DNA of 37,552 nucleotides from Betaproteobacteria bacterium (lineage in GTDB: Bacteria; Pseudomonadota; Gammaproteobacteria; Burkholderiales; Burkholderiaceae). The stretch lies in contig CANCIL010000008.1 in the NCBI GenBank assembly GCA_947378095.1, positions 1 through 37,552 of the forward strand, in the 5' to 3' direction. The notes under the pieces were generated by a model. The model did no database searches and was not told the origin of the DNA. It saw only the letters and a list, made by a program, of their open reading frames with translations. This document shows positions 10,687-19,665 of the stretch, piece by piece; position 1 is the stretch's first letter, and every line of letters begins with the position of its first letter. Made by a program: the position numbers and the translations under genes.

Positions 10687-11268
10687 GTGCTGAGTATCCT
10701 AAAGCTAGACGCAGGTGGAATCCCCCAGGGATGGGTTAATGCTGAAGAGGCCACAAAACACTACGCCGATAACAGCGTTCTCTGGACTCTTGGCGATCCT
10801 GTTTTTAAAATGCGTGGCGGGATTTCTAGAATCAGTGGGCAACAATCCATCATTGAACTCCACTCAATTATTGCCATCAACGGCACATCCAAAATTAATC
10901 TTTTTGATGTAGTTCCTGCAATTACTAAGCACAAACTATTCAAACGTGATCGTGGTCTTTGTGCATACTGCGGAGATGCCATCCATGAAAGTCAAGCCGA
11001 GGCGGAGCATATTATTCCCAATAGTCGCGGTGGCAAATACAGTTGGATGAACTTAGTAATCTCTTGTCGTCCATGTAACCAGCGAAAGGGTAATCGAACT
11101 CCCGAGATGGCAGGTATGGGCTTGCTATATACACCGTACCAACCCAGCCTCTATGAAGATATGATTTTGAAAGGTCGCCATATTTTGGCAGACCAAATGG
11201 ACTTCTTAGCAGCCAATCTTCCAAAAAACAGCCGCTTACTAGAGGCTTCTACTGGCATTCAACGTTGA
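10687..11268 (+). CDS. HNH endonuclease family protein
   Basis: A 193-residue protein with a GTG start that is well placed behind AAGGAG (5-nt spacing). The HNH/zinc module is complete: Cys92-x2-Cys95, the His108 of AEHIIP, the Asn122 of WMNLV, Cys127-x2-Cys130 and the following NQRK. The N-terminal 80 residues are typical of chromosomal HNH proteins of proteobacteria that stand alone without phage context. It presumably cleaves nucleic acid with one divalent metal ion, but its biological role (repair, defence or other) is unknown. The downstream DUF3108 gene begins right at or within 30 nt of its stop, so they are likely one transcript. Confidence 0.88.
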   Translation: MLSILKLDAGGIPQGWVNAEEATKHYADNSVLWTLGDPVFKMRGGISRISGQQSIIELHSIIAINGTSKINLFDVVPAITKHKLFKRDRGLCAYCGDAIHESQAEAEHIIPNSRGGKYSWMNLVISCRPCNQRKGNRTPEMAGMGLLYTPYQPSLYEDMILKGRHILADQMDFLAANLPKNSRLLEASTGIQR

Positions 11269-11294
11269 CGTGGTTTAGATTCAATTCACGCCAT

Positions 11295-12245
11295 ATGAAA
11301 CCCATATGGATAGTAGTAGTTGCCCTGGTCGTATCTTTATTAGGGCACCTCATTCTTTATTTTGGGATCCCGTTCCTATCATTCAATCCATCGCCACAAA
11401 TTGCGGATGATCTGATTATTAAAACTGAATTGCGGACTGAGCCTCCTAAGAAGATTCAGATGGCTAAAGCACTTAAGAAAAAGCCTGCTCCCTCAACTCA
11501 AAGCCAATCCGCTTTAGAGGATCCCAATGGAACAACATCAGGCATAGGGCAGGGAGGCACCTCAGAGCAGAAGGGCGCTGCTTTTAGGCTACCTGAGTCC
11601 AGCATCATCTACTACGATTCATATGTTGATGGGAAGCCATTTCAAACCGGAGAAATTGATTGGATAACAGACGGAACTAGTTATCGGCTTTACATCAATA
11701 TTCCATATGCTTTCGTTGGCCCATTTGTATTCGAATCTAGAGGCACGGTTGACGCTTATGGCCTTGCACCCTCTATATATTGGTCCCAAAGGGGAACTCG
11801 TGTACCTCGTTATTCACGCTTTGATAGAAACGAAAAGGGTGGAGGGCAAATGTATTTTTCAGAAAAACCGGAATTCACCCCAGAAATTATTCCGGGCACA
11901 CAGGACCGTTTTAGCTTAATGTTTCAGCTTGCCTCACTACTGAATGGAGACAATAAAATTGATGAGGCAGGCAGTATTAGAGCTATTCCTGTAGTCGATT
12001 ACAACACTCTAGAAATGTGGCAATTTAAGAGCTATGGAGAAGCGGTTACAGAGGATGTTCCAAACCTTGGTAAGTCAACCATCCGACACTATGCACTAAT
12101 GCAACGCGAGAATGATCCCTATAAACGTCAAGTCGATATTTGGCTAGCAAAAGACTTAGAGTGGCTGCCAGGGCGCATAAGATCACAAGAATCTAATGGC
12201 AGGATTCTGGAATTAGTATTTAAACAAAAAGCTCTAATTAAGTAG
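11295..12245 (+). CDS. DUF3108 domain protein, membrane-anchored
   Basis: A protein of about 316 residues. A single N-terminal membrane segment (IWIVVVALVVSLLGHLILYFG) is followed by a Lys/Pro/Gln/Ser-rich linker and then a large periplasmic domain (from about residue 100) with the features of DUF3108: SSIIYYDSYVDGKPFQTGEIDW, and a beta-rich end with VDIWLAKDLEWLPGRIR. The design resembles envelope proteins with a TonB-like spacer. The start is uncertain: a TTG at 11265 overlapping the HNH stop is the longest choice, and the ATG at 11295 is used here because it directly precedes the membrane segment. Neither has a good Shine-Dalgarno. Its last codons overlap the converging channel gene by 8 nt. 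Function unknown. Confidence 0.8.
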   Translation: MKPIWIVVVALVVSLLGHLILYFGIPFLSFNPSPQIADDLIIKTELRTEPPKKIQMAKALKKKPAPSTQSQSALEDPNGTTSGIGQGGTSEQKGAAFRLPESSIIYYDSYVDGKPFQTGEIDWITDGTSYRLYINIPYAFVGPFVFESRGTVDAYGLAPSIYWSQRGTRVPRYSRFDRNEKGGGQMYFSEKPEFTPEIIPGTQDRFSLMFQLASLLNGDNKIDEAGSIRAIPVVDYNTLEMWQFKSYGEAVTEDVPNLGKSTIRHYALMQRENDPYKRQVDIWLAKDLEWLPGRIRSQESNGRILELVFKQKALIK

Positions 12246-12777
12246 ATCCAGTCGCAGTTCCATCAATGCGATCTTTATCAATAAGGGAGCTCAGCATATT
12301 GAACAGGGCTGCTGCTGACATTGAAGCAGCAAAGATACCTGTAAAGGCAATCACAATCGGCAGAATGCGCCAATTCTTTTCTAACTCAAAAGATCCAAAT
12401 CCAACGGTTACATACATTTCACCAGCGAAATAGAATGCCTCAGGGTTACTAACAAAAATATTGAGGGGAATTAGGGCATAGGTCCACATAATGATGTCAG
12501 CGAAATGCCCAATGATGACCAAAATAATTGATACAAAATATGAGATAACTGCCGCCAATCGGAATGCGTGAAAGAAATCCCTTTTCATATGCTTTTTACT
12601 GCTTAACCAGTCCACAAGCCTATGAAAGCAAATCACCACCAGCATGATGTAAATCCCATGAAATACCAGCATCGCACTAGCAAAGGCAATAATCCAGTAA
12701 AGCTGAGTATTTCCAATATCAGCATTCACCTGACTAATAAGCTGCCCAAGAGACGGAAGGTAACTCAATATTTCCAT
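12238..12777 (-). CDS. Two-helix potassium-channel-like membrane protein
   Basis: A 179-residue membrane protein with hydrophobic segments near residues 26-51, 71-93 and 138-162. Between the last two lies a pore-like loop with the filter TVGFG (residues 124-128) in YVTVGFGSFELEKNWR, which resembles the potassium selectivity filter TVGYG with Phe for Tyr. The plain reading is a small ion channel of the two-pore-domain/Ion_trans_2 type, built from a tetramer in the inner membrane, with an extra N-terminal helix. No regulatory ligand domain is attached. Ion selectivity is inferred from the filter only. It is transcribed on its own, with a 75-nt gap to the ankyrin gene upstream region. Confidence 0.75.
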   Translation of the reverse strand: MEILSYLPSLGQLISQVNADIGNTQLYWIIAFASAMLVFHGIYIMLVVICFHRLVDWLSSKKHMKRDFFHAFRLAAVISYFVSIILVIIGHFADIIMWTYALIPLNIFVSNPEAFYFAGEMYVTVGFGSFELEKNWRILPIVIAFTGIFAASMSAAALFNMLSSLIDKDRIDGTATGST

Positions 12778-12852
12778 TTATCTCGTTTCGGACCTTGGGT
12801 TGTAGGACTTAGATTTCTTATTTGACATAATAATGATTATACGCAATTCATA

Positions 12853-13563
12853 TTAGGATGACTTAGGGGTTGCTGTGTTTAAGGGGCCTGGATATGACTG
12901 CTTATATAGCTTTAACCAACGTGATCTCAACCCTTCACTAATGACTGGTTTGTTGTAGATATCAGCAATATCAATTGCGCTTAAACCAAGGTCATTTCGC
13001 AATTGAAGATTGGCACCTTTATCTAATAGAAGTTTTACTAAATATTCATTGCCAGATTGAACTGCCATCATCAACGGCGTTGTACCGCCCAAATTCAGTG
13101 AATCAACCATAGCGCCATTGGAAATCAAGAATTGAGCAACCTCTATTTGGCCCTTTGAGGCCGCATAATGCAACGGCGTCCATCCAATATGGTCAAGTTG
13201 AGCACGATTTTTGAGCACTAGCGTTTTAACCAATGGCAAATCTCCGTTAATGGAAGCAATCATTAGCGGTGTTTCGCCCTGTTTATTGGATAAATCGACA
13301 TCCATACCCTTTGTTGCCAGCAAAACCTCTATCACTGCGTAGGATTTGTCCTTAATCGCTAAAACAAGCAAAGGATTGCCATTGGCATCAACCAGATTAG
13401 GGCTAAAACCTTGATTTAGGCGGGATTTAACCTCCTTTGCGTCATCAAACTTGACGGCTTGAACCAAATCAGAGATTTGGCTAGGTGTTTGACCAAAAGC
13501 CAGAGCGTTGCCAAAGAATATCAGCGCTAAAGCAATCAAACCCTTAGTAAAGTTAAACTTCAA
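12853..13563 (-). CDS. Exported ankyrin-repeat protein
   Basis: A 236-residue protein with a signal peptide (GLIALALIFFGNALAFGQ, cleaved near residue 24) and about five ankyrin repeats between residues 35 and 205; the best are ETPLMIASINGDLPLVKTLV, WTPLHYAASKGQIEVAQFLI and TTPLMMAVQSGNEYLVKLLL. The tail ends in a short Pro/Ser/Thr-rich stretch. It is predicted to be periplasmic and to bind a partner protein; no catalytic domain is present. Its ATG overlaps the tatD stop by 4 nt, so it is the last gene of the mltG-tmk-holB-tatD operon. Confidence 0.85.
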   Translation of the reverse strand: MKFNFTKGLIALALIFFGNALAFGQTPSQISDLVQAVKFDDAKEVKSRLNQGFSPNLVDANGNPLLVLAIKDKSYAVIEVLLATKGMDVDLSNKQGETPLMIASINGDLPLVKTLVLKNRAQLDHIGWTPLHYAASKGQIEVAQFLISNGAMVDSLNLGGTTPLMMAVQSGNEYLVKLLLDKGANLQLRNDLGLSAIDIADIYNKPVISEGLRSRWLKLYKQSYPGPLNTATPKSS

Positions 13564-14351
13564 GATATATCTCTATCTATCTGAAAACATTTAAAAAAAT
13601 TACTAGATGTAGTTAGCCCAAGCTCTTCTAAAGCAATTCCCTTGAGGTTTGCAATGTACTCGCCAACCTGTGCAACCCAGGCAGGTTCATTGGTCTTACC
13701 TCTATAAGGAATTGGGGCCAAATAAGGCGAGTCTGTTTCAATCAGCATCCTATCTATTGGCACCCTTTTACAGGTTTCCTGCAATTCTTTGGCGCTTTTG
13801 AAGGTCACAATGCCCGAAAAAGAGATATAAAAACCAAGATCCATGGCGGCCTTGGCTACTTCATAACTCTCCGTAAAACAGTGCATGACTCCACCTATTT
13901 GATCCGCCCCCTCTTCTTTTAGGATACGTATCGTATCCTCAGATGCGGACCTCGTATGAATGATGAGAGGCTTTTTAGCTGATTTAGCGGCACGAATATG
14001 GGTTCTGAAGCGCTCCCGTTGCCACTCCATAGATTCGTAACTTCTATCACCCATTCTGTAATAGTCCAGACCCGTCTCACCAATGGCGACTATTTTGGGA
14101 TGTTTTGCAGCAGTTTCTACTAAAAAATCAAAGCTAGGTTCAGGCGTGTCTTCGTAATCAGGATGCACGCCTACAGATGCATAAAGGTGAGGATGATCTT
14201 GTGCAAGCTTGAGAACGTTTGGGAAGTCCGGTAAGTCAACGGAGACACATAAGGCATGGTCAACTTTGGCAGACTTCATGTTTGCCAACACTTCAGGAAG
14301 GCGCGCTTGAAATTCAGGGAAATCGAGGTGGCAATGTGAATCAATGAACAT
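13560..14351 (-). CDS. TatD-family metal-dependent DNase/hydrolase
   Basis: A 263-residue TIM-barrel amidohydrolase-fold protein. Metal ligands are all present: His6 and His8 in DSHCHLD, Glu92 in GETGLDYY, His132 in IIHTR, His157 in MHCFT and Asp207 in ETDSPY. The family has 3'-5' exonuclease/DNase activity linked to DNA repair. The position directly behind holB is the usual one for this subgroup (YcfH type). In many proteobacteria a PilZ-domain gene stands between holB and tatD; none is present in the 21 nt here. Confidence 0.93.
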   Translation of the reverse strand: MFIDSHCHLDFPEFQARLPEVLANMKSAKVDHALCVSVDLPDFPNVLKLAQDHPHLYASVGVHPDYEDTPEPSFDFLVETAAKHPKIVAIGETGLDYYRMGDRSYESMEWQRERFRTHIRAAKSAKKPLIIHTRSASEDTIRILKEEGADQIGGVMHCFTESYEVAKAAMDLGFYISFSGIVTFKSAKELQETCKRVPIDRMLIETDSPYLAPIPYRGKTNEPAWVAQVGEYIANLKGIALEELGLTTSSNFFKCFQIDRDIS

Positions 14352-14372
14352 AACCGCCTATTTTAGTCTTTC

Positions 14373-15515
14373 TTATCCCTCAAATATCTGCTGATATTGT
14401 GATAGCAAGGCTTCCAGTTGAACCCTAGTTGCCAAAGGATGGTTTTCATGGCGCCGATATTGAACCAAGGTTTTCCAAAACTGCAATAGTTTTGGAATGC
14501 GGGCTTGTTGGGATAGCCCTTGAAAAGTAGCAATATGTTTTGGATAGTATCTTGGGGCTCCACCCTGGACAACAGCTTGCAAGTCAGAGGACCAGCGCTG
14601 CATAGTGGCCAATAGAAAAGGAAATTGAGCTTTGTGAATTTTCTCTGAGGTCTCCAGCCACTGAATACGGCCTCCTTGAGACATTGACTGCAGCAATAGA
14701 CGAGATGCTTGAATGGCAATACTGAGTTCGTCTTTTTCGTCCTTGTTATGTCTGGCAATTAACGAATCCAATACTGCGTATGGCGCCCCGCCTTGTTCAT
14801 CATAGAGAGATTCAATATCTGCCTCGTTAAATTTAGCCCCAGATATATTTACAATTTGTGAATGCAGCCATTCAACGCCGGTAGTCCTATCGGGCCTCCC
14901 TGCAGAAAGTAGCCGACAGCGAGATCTAATCGTGGGGAGAACCCGATCGAGACGATCTGCAAGCAATATAAAAATAGTTTGAGGGGGTGGCTCTTCTAAT
15001 GACTTAAGCAAGGTATTAGCGGAATCATTTCTAAGGGTCTCTAGCGGGTAAATCAAAATAACTCGATTACCTCCACGATGCGATCCAATAGAAAGGCCTT
15101 CAATCGCATTACGGGTCTCGTCAATAGAGATATTTTTCTTTTCCTTCTTTTCGCTAGCTTCCCCATCAGACTCTTCTCTAGTAGCTTTTCCTTTTTTAGG
15201 AACATCTTCGCTTTCATAGTCTGCATGAGGCAAAAGACTACGATGAGTTTCAGGTACAAGGGCGGTGAAGTCAGGATGATTTGCGGTGTCAAACCAATGA
15301 CATGCTTCACATTGATTGCAAGGCTTGGATTGGATTTTATTAGGGCTTTCACAAAGCAAAGCCTTTGCTAACTCAACTGCAAATTCAAACTTACCAATGC
15401 CTGCCTGCCCATGAATTAGGACGGCATTTGGAAAATTCTGTAAGTCTAGGCTTTGCCACAAGGGATTAAGCCATGGTGCTATTTGATTTTTCTCGGATTG
15501 ATAAACTTGATTCAT
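14373..15515 (-). CDS. holB: DNA polymerase III delta' subunit
   Basis: A clamp-loader subunit that with tau/gamma and delta opens the sliding clamp. It is a 380-residue AAA+ protein with P-loop-type GQAGIGK (36-42), zinc-binding cysteines at 55, 66, 69 and 72 in the pattern CNQCEAC, LEEPPPQTIFILLADRLDRVLPTIRSRCR (sensor 1 and the SRC motif) and a helical C-terminal domain. Residues about 97-128, between the zinc module and the next helix, form an insertion of mostly Glu, Lys, Ser and Asp that is longer than in E. coli. It lies between tmk (stop abuts its start) and tatD. The identification is secure. Confidence 0.93.
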   Translation of the reverse strand: MNQVYQSEKNQIAPWLNPLWQSLDLQNFPNAVLIHGQAGIGKFEFAVELAKALLCESPNKIQSKPCNQCEACHWFDTANHPDFTALVPETHRSLLPHADYESEDVPKKGKATREESDGEASEKKEKKNISIDETRNAIEGLSIGSHRGGNRVILIYPLETLRNDSANTLLKSLEEPPPQTIFILLADRLDRVLPTIRSRCRLLSAGRPDRTTGVEWLHSQIVNISGAKFNEADIESLYDEQGGAPYAVLDSLIARHNKDEKDELSIAIQASRLLLQSMSQGGRIQWLETSEKIHKAQFPFLLATMQRWSSDLQAVVQGGAPRYYPKHIATFQGLSQQARIPKLLQFWKTLVQYRRHENHPLATRVQLEALLSQYQQIFEG

Positions 15516-16154
15516 TTAGATATTGATCTCAAGCCCTTTTAAGAGATTCCAGATTGCCTCTTGAGTCTGAGTTGCGTCAATCAAATAAAAACGCTGCTGG
15601 TCTTCTTTGGCTCTCCTTAGATATTCTTGACGTACACGCTCAAAAAATTCTAAGTCCATCTGCTCAAATTTATCAGGCGCTCGTACCTTAGATCTTCTTG
15701 CCTCGGCTACAGAACCGGGCAAATCAAATAATATGGTTAGATCAGGCTGCAAAAGCACGCCATTTTTTCTCTCTTGAACCCACAGTTCTAATTCATTAAG
15801 CTTGCTCAAACTTAACCCGCGCCCTCCTCCTTGATAGGCAAAGCTCGCATCGGTGAATCGATCTGATATCACAACTTTTCCCGCCTGAAGGGCTGGTTCG
15901 ATTACCTGAGCAATATGTTCACGGCGAGCGGCAAACATTAACAAGGCCTCAGTTTCCAGATGCATTGGCGCATCTAATAGAAGTTTTCTAAGCTGTTCAC
16001 CTAAAGGAGTTCCCCCCGGCTCTCTTGTCATCACCACTTCTCGATTAGGGTGGCGCTCCTGTAATAGTTTTCCAAAAGCCTCAATGTGCGTACTTTTACC
16101 AGCACCATCAATGCCTTCAAAACTTACAAAGTAACCAGGATAATTTAAGCTCAT
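15516..16154 (-). CDS. tmk: Thymidylate kinase
   Basis: Phosphorylates dTMP to dTDP for DNA synthesis. The 212-residue protein has the P-loop [10 protein letters not shown] near residues 13-22, the [14 protein letters not shown] segment, the DRF box in [18 protein letters not shown] and a lid region with RRSKVR. Its stop directly abuts the holB start and its start lies 8 nt after the mltG stop, so it is in the middle of one operon. Confidence 0.97.
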   Translation of the reverse strand: MSLNYPGYFVSFEGIDGAGKSTHIEAFGKLLQERHPNREVVMTREPGGTPLGEQLRKLLLDAPMHLETEALLMFAARREHIAQVIEPALQAGKVVISDRFTDASFAYQGGGRGLSLSKLNELELWVQERKNGVLLQPDLTILFDLPGSVAEARRSKVRAPDKFEQMDLEFFERVRQEYLRRAKEDQQRFYLIDATQTQEAIWNLLKGLEINI

Positions 16155-16162
16155 GAAAATGT

Positions 16163-17239
16163 TTATTTTTGTTGATCAACTTTAGAGGGCAATTTTCGTT
16201 GGTAACGATCTACCGCCTTTTCATGCTCGCCTAAGGTGCTTGAAAAATGACTACTGCCATCACCCTTAGCAACAAAATACAGTGCACTGGTTTTCGCAGG
16301 ATGCAGGGCGGCCAAAATGGACTCACGGCTTGGCATGGCTATCGGCGTAGGAGGCAACCCTTTATGCATGTAGGTATTGTAAGGATTGTCTCTTCGAAGA
16401 TCTGCTTTCCGCAGATTTCCATCAAAACGTGGGCCAATTCCATAGATGACCGTGGGATCGGTCTGGAGCGGCATGCCTTTTTGCAATCTGTTTAGAAAAA
16501 CGGCAGCAACCTTCCCCCGGTCTTCGGATCGCCCAGTCTCCTTTTCAATAATGGAGGCTAATATAAGCAGCTCGTATGGCGATTTCAGGGGTAAATTAGG
16601 ATCGCGCCTCTCCCATTCCTGGTTAAGGGCCTTTTGCATGGCGGAAGATGCGCGACGGTAAACATTGATATCCAGATCGTCAGGATCAAAAATATAGGTA
16701 TCAGGCAAAAAGACTCCCTCCAAACTTGGATAACTCAAGTTCAATGCCCGTAAAAGGTCATTTGAATTCATCCCCTTGGTTTGATGGGTCATTGCAGGAT
16801 GCGAGTCGATAGAATCTCTTAACTGCCAAATAGTCATACCGGGAATAATGGCAATACTTTCCCTTACTCGATCGCCTCGTGCAATCTGAAACAGCACTTT
16901 TCCAAGGCTGGCGCCTGTTGGTAAAAGATAGGTTCCTGGCTTGAGTTTGCCACCAACAAAAATTGCCCTAGCGGATAATTGAAAAAAGATGGGGTACGAC
17001 TGAATGCCCTGTTGATAGGCCTGTTCAGCAATGCTCGCTAGGCTTGACTGAGGCTTAATTTGAATTTTGTATGCTGGAGCACCCGAAACATTAGGCTCTT
17101 TTGGTACGGCAGGAAGTAGGAAGATGCAGGCATAGATAAAGCTCAAGAGAGCAATAAAGGCAATGAAATAGCTCCCCATTCCAGGGGATTTCGATTTTTT
17201 ACGGACAAATAGGTTTCTGTTCTGAATTTTTCTGCTCAT
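16163..17239 (-). CDS. mltG: Endolytic murein transglycosylase MltG (YceG)
   Basis: Cleaves nascent peptidoglycan strands internally and so sets glycan length; it acts at the outer face of the inner membrane. The protein of about 358 residues has a basic N-terminus, one membrane anchor ([21 protein letters not shown]), a LysM-like part and the YceG catalytic domain. The catalytic Glu is near residue 232 in [10 protein letters not shown], followed by the conserved [12 protein letters not shown] and [17 protein letters not shown] segments. A GTG at 17242 immediately before the ATG is an alternative start. It leads the operon mltG-tmk-holB-tatD and is divergent from ygfZ with only about 20 nt between starts. 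Confidence 0.95.
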   Translation of the reverse strand: MSRKIQNRNLFVRKKSKSPGMGSYFIAFIALLSFIYACIFLLPAVPKEPNVSGAPAYKIQIKPQSSLASIAEQAYQQGIQSYPIFFQLSARAIFVGGKLKPGTYLLPTGASLGKVLFQIARGDRVRESIAIIPGMTIWQLRDSIDSHPAMTHQTKGMNSNDLLRALNLSYPSLEGVFLPDTYIFDPDDLDINVYRRASSAMQKALNQEWERRDPNLPLKSPYELLILASIIEKETGRSEDRGKVAAVFLNRLQKGMPLQTDPTVIYGIGPRFDGNLRKADLRRDNPYNTYMHKGLPPTPIAMPSRESILAALHPAKTSALYFVAKGDGSSHFSSTLGEHEKAVDRYQRKLPSKVDQQK

Positions 17240-17259
17240 CACGCTATGATAAAAGGGTC

Positions 17260-18261
17260 ATGACAATCTACGCTCAAAATAACCCTACCCAAGACAGTGC
17301 AAGTTTTCCAGGTTTGACCTCCTTACCTCAGTGGGGCTTGATTCTTGTCTCAGGAGAAGATGCTGAATCTTTTCTGCAAAATCAACTGACGAATTCAGTA
17401 ATAGGCCTATCCCCTACACTTACATCCAATATTGCTGATGGAAATCAAGGGGCGAGGCTTATTGGCTATTGCAATGCCAAAGGCCGTTTGCTTGCCAGCG
17501 CATGGATTGCCTCTTATCAATTATCCGAATCCTTGGGCCATTCTTTTGCCTTATTTTTATCAAAGGATATAGCAGCCTCTTTTGCAAAGCGGCTTTCAAT
17601 GTTTGTATTGCGTTCTAAAGTGAGCGTTAAGGACGCATCAGATCAGTGGATTATTTCTGGCTATTACGGCGATCCCAAAGATCTTTCAACATTTGCGATG
17701 AATGCGCAAGAGTTTGGACTACGTCTCCCCAACGTTCTGATAGAGGGAAATGCTCAATCTAGAGTGTTAATTGCGCAAGATGCCAAAAACAAGGTCAACA
17801 CATTTAGTGAAAAAGATTTTTTACGCTGGAATACTCTAGAAGTGCTTAGTGCGATCCCTAGAATTGTTTTGGCAACGCAAGAGCAATTTGTACCCCAAAT
17901 GATTAACTTTGAATCTGTCGCCGGAGTTGATTTTAAGAAAGGATGCTATCCAGGCCAAGAAATTGTGGCGCGCAGTCAGTATCGAGGTGCGATTAAACGA
18001 CGCCTGCAATTAGCTCATCTCGATGGGTCATTTGATCCCATTTCCTGTGCGCCTGGGGTTGAGTTATTTCACCAAGATGACCCTACCCAACCAGCAGGCA
18101 TGGTTGTTTTATCTGCCCCAAACCCTCAAAAAGCCAATTGGGTAGATTTTCAGATTGAATGTAAATTAGAGGCGCTAGAGCTTGGTCAAATTCATCTTGG
18201 TAGTAGCGAAGGACCTGTGTTAAAAATAGATGCATTGCCATACCCATTGATAGAAATTTGA
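17260..18261 (+). CDS. ygfZ: Folate-binding protein YgfZ (iron-sulfur enzyme maintenance)
   Basis: A 333-residue member of the YgfZ/IBA57 family, related to the T protein of glycine cleavage, which uses folate to keep certain iron-sulfur enzymes active. The diagnostic motif is KKGCYPGQEIVARSQYRG near residues 226-243, with its invariant cysteine. N-terminal VSGEDAESFLQNQLTNSV and GYCNAKGRLLA are also typical. It is divergent from mltG, an arrangement widely conserved in betaproteobacteria. Transcribed together with the NRDE gene 6 nt downstream. Confidence 0.93.
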   Translation: MTIYAQNNPTQDSASFPGLTSLPQWGLILVSGEDAESFLQNQLTNSVIGLSPTLTSNIADGNQGARLIGYCNAKGRLLASAWIASYQLSESLGHSFALFLSKDIAASFAKRLSMFVLRSKVSVKDASDQWIISGYYGDPKDLSTFAMNAQEFGLRLPNVLIEGNAQSRVLIAQDAKNKVNTFSEKDFLRWNTLEVLSAIPRIVLATQEQFVPQMINFESVAGVDFKKGCYPGQEIVARSQYRGAIKRRLQLAHLDGSFDPISCAPGVELFHQDDPTQPAGMVVLSAPNPQKANWVDFQIECKLEALELGQIHLGSSEGPVLKIDALPYPLIEI

Positions 18262-18267
18262 TCGCTT

Positions 18268-19125
18268 ATGTGTCTTATTTTGTTTGCCTGGAAATCACAT
18301 CCTGACTACCCTCTGGTAGTGGCCGCAAATCGCGATGAGTTTTATGAGCGTGACACTGAAGGTATGGCATGGTGGCCTGAACACCCACACGTGCTTGCTG
18401 GTCGTGATCGCGCAGATGTATTAGGCAGCCCTGGCACTTGGTTGGGATTTACCAAAACAGGACGTTTCGCAGCGCTCACCAATGTCAGAGCACCAAGCGA
18501 AAAAAATCCCGATGCCCGAACACGTGGCGAGCTTTCTCTAATGTACCTGACCAATGTCGACCGGCCAAGAGAATTTATTGAAGGCAACTCAAAACGATTT
18601 CAGCAATACAACGGTTTTAACTTACTAATGGCGGATTTAAGCGATCCTGAGAATGCGGAAATGCACTGGGTCAGTAATCGCATGATGATGGGTCAAAATA
18701 TTCGACCTCGTAAAGTATTCCCTGAGCAAGCCTTAGCCCCAGGCGTTTATGGGCTCTCAAATGCCATGCTTGATACACCATGGCCAAAGGTAAATCATCG
18801 GGTTGCCGCCTTCGCACAAACTTTAGCCATGGATCATGGTCAATTAAAGAACGCAGATCAATATCTCAAACTCTTGGCAGATACCCATGTAGCTAGTGAC
18901 CACGAGCTACCCAATACGGGAGTTAATCGAGATTGGGAAAAAGCGCTTTCTTCCGCATTTATCAAGACGCCATCCTATGGGACACGCTCAAGTACGCTTC
19001 TCAGAATACGAAAAGATGGTCACTTTGAAATGGTAGAGCGCAGGTTCGATGCAAACGGCACTGTGGGGCACGATGTTGTTACTGGAGCTCTTAGCGTAGC
19101 TCCTGGTTCAAATCTCTCGGTATAG
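18268..19125 (+). CDS. NRDE-family (TANGO2-like) protein
   Basis: A 285-residue protein starting MCLILFAWKSHPDYPLVVAANRDEFYERDT, which gives the family its name (NRDE); Cys2 would become N-terminal after Met removal, as in Ntn-type hydrolases, but activity is unproven. Further conserved parts are LAGRDRADVLGSPGTWLGFTKTGRFAALTNVR and YGLSNAMLDTPWPKV. Family members (TANGO2 in animals) are linked to haem or lipid handling; the bacterial role is uncertain. It follows ygfZ by 6 nt and meets the converging thioesterase gene stop-to-stop. Confidence 0.88.
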   Translation: MCLILFAWKSHPDYPLVVAANRDEFYERDTEGMAWWPEHPHVLAGRDRADVLGSPGTWLGFTKTGRFAALTNVRAPSEKNPDARTRGELSLMYLTNVDRPREFIEGNSKRFQQYNGFNLLMADLSDPENAEMHWVSNRMMMGQNIRPRKVFPEQALAPGVYGLSNAMLDTPWPKVNHRVAAFAQTLAMDHGQLKNADQYLKLLADTHVASDHELPNTGVNRDWEKALSSAFIKTPSYGTRSSTLLRIRKDGHFEMVERRFDANGTVGHDVVTGALSVAPGSNLSV

Positions 19126-19126
19126 T

Positions 19127-19609
19127 CTATACCGATCGTTGATCGTCATTGATCACGCGTTCACCATCGGCACCGCGTGTTGCTAAACGCTTGATGTATT
19201 TAAAGGTCCCAGTAGCCATACAGCAGACCTCACCCTGATCGTTATATAACTTAGCCTCGCAAAAAGCCATCGTTGCAGTACGACGCACCGTATCCGCTTT
19301 AACGCGCAGAATCCCATTTGCTGCTTGCATGAAATTATTTTTAAGCTCAATTGTCACCACACTACGATCGGCGGGATCGCCAGATCTAGCCGCAACAGCC
19401 ATAGCAACATCCATGAGGGTTAAGAGAACGCCGCCATGAGCCACTTCCCAAGTATTGGTATGTTCAGGTTTTAGAGCCAATAAAATCTCGCCTTTACCCA
19501 TTTCTGCACTAAGGCAACGAACACCCAATAGCTTTAAGAATGGAACATTCAATTCCTCGCCAAGATTGGCAAGTTGTGTTTCGGGATTAATCTGGACATG
19601 TTTATTCAT
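19127..19609 (-). CDS. PaaI-type hotdog-fold thioesterase
   Basis: A 160-residue single hotdog-domain protein. The conserved stretch is NTWEVAHGGVLLTLMDVAMAVAAR, where HGG precedes the long hotdog helix carrying the catalytic acid, followed by SVVTIELKNNFMQAANGILRVKADTVRRTATMAFCEAKLYNDQGEVCCMATGTFKYI. These proteins hydrolyse acyl-CoA thioesters. No phenylacetate pathway gene is nearby, so the substrate is unknown. It is a single gene with its 3' end against the NRDE gene. Confidence 0.88.
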   Translation of the reverse strand: MNKHVQINPETQLANLGEELNVPFLKLLGVRCLSAEMGKGEILLALKPEHTNTWEVAHGGVLLTLMDVAMAVAARSGDPADRSVVTIELKNNFMQAANGILRVKADTVRRTATMAFCEAKLYNDQGEVCCMATGTFKYIKRLATRGADGERVINDDQRSV

Positions 19610-19665
19610 AGGATCATTTTAGTGTCTTAAACACGGAATGGGAATTCCACCTAGAATAGCTTTAT

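Noticed and set aside
14363..14758. A 131-codon minus-strand frame at the end of holB
   Set aside because: Shadow frame of holB; no start signal and no protein-like pattern.
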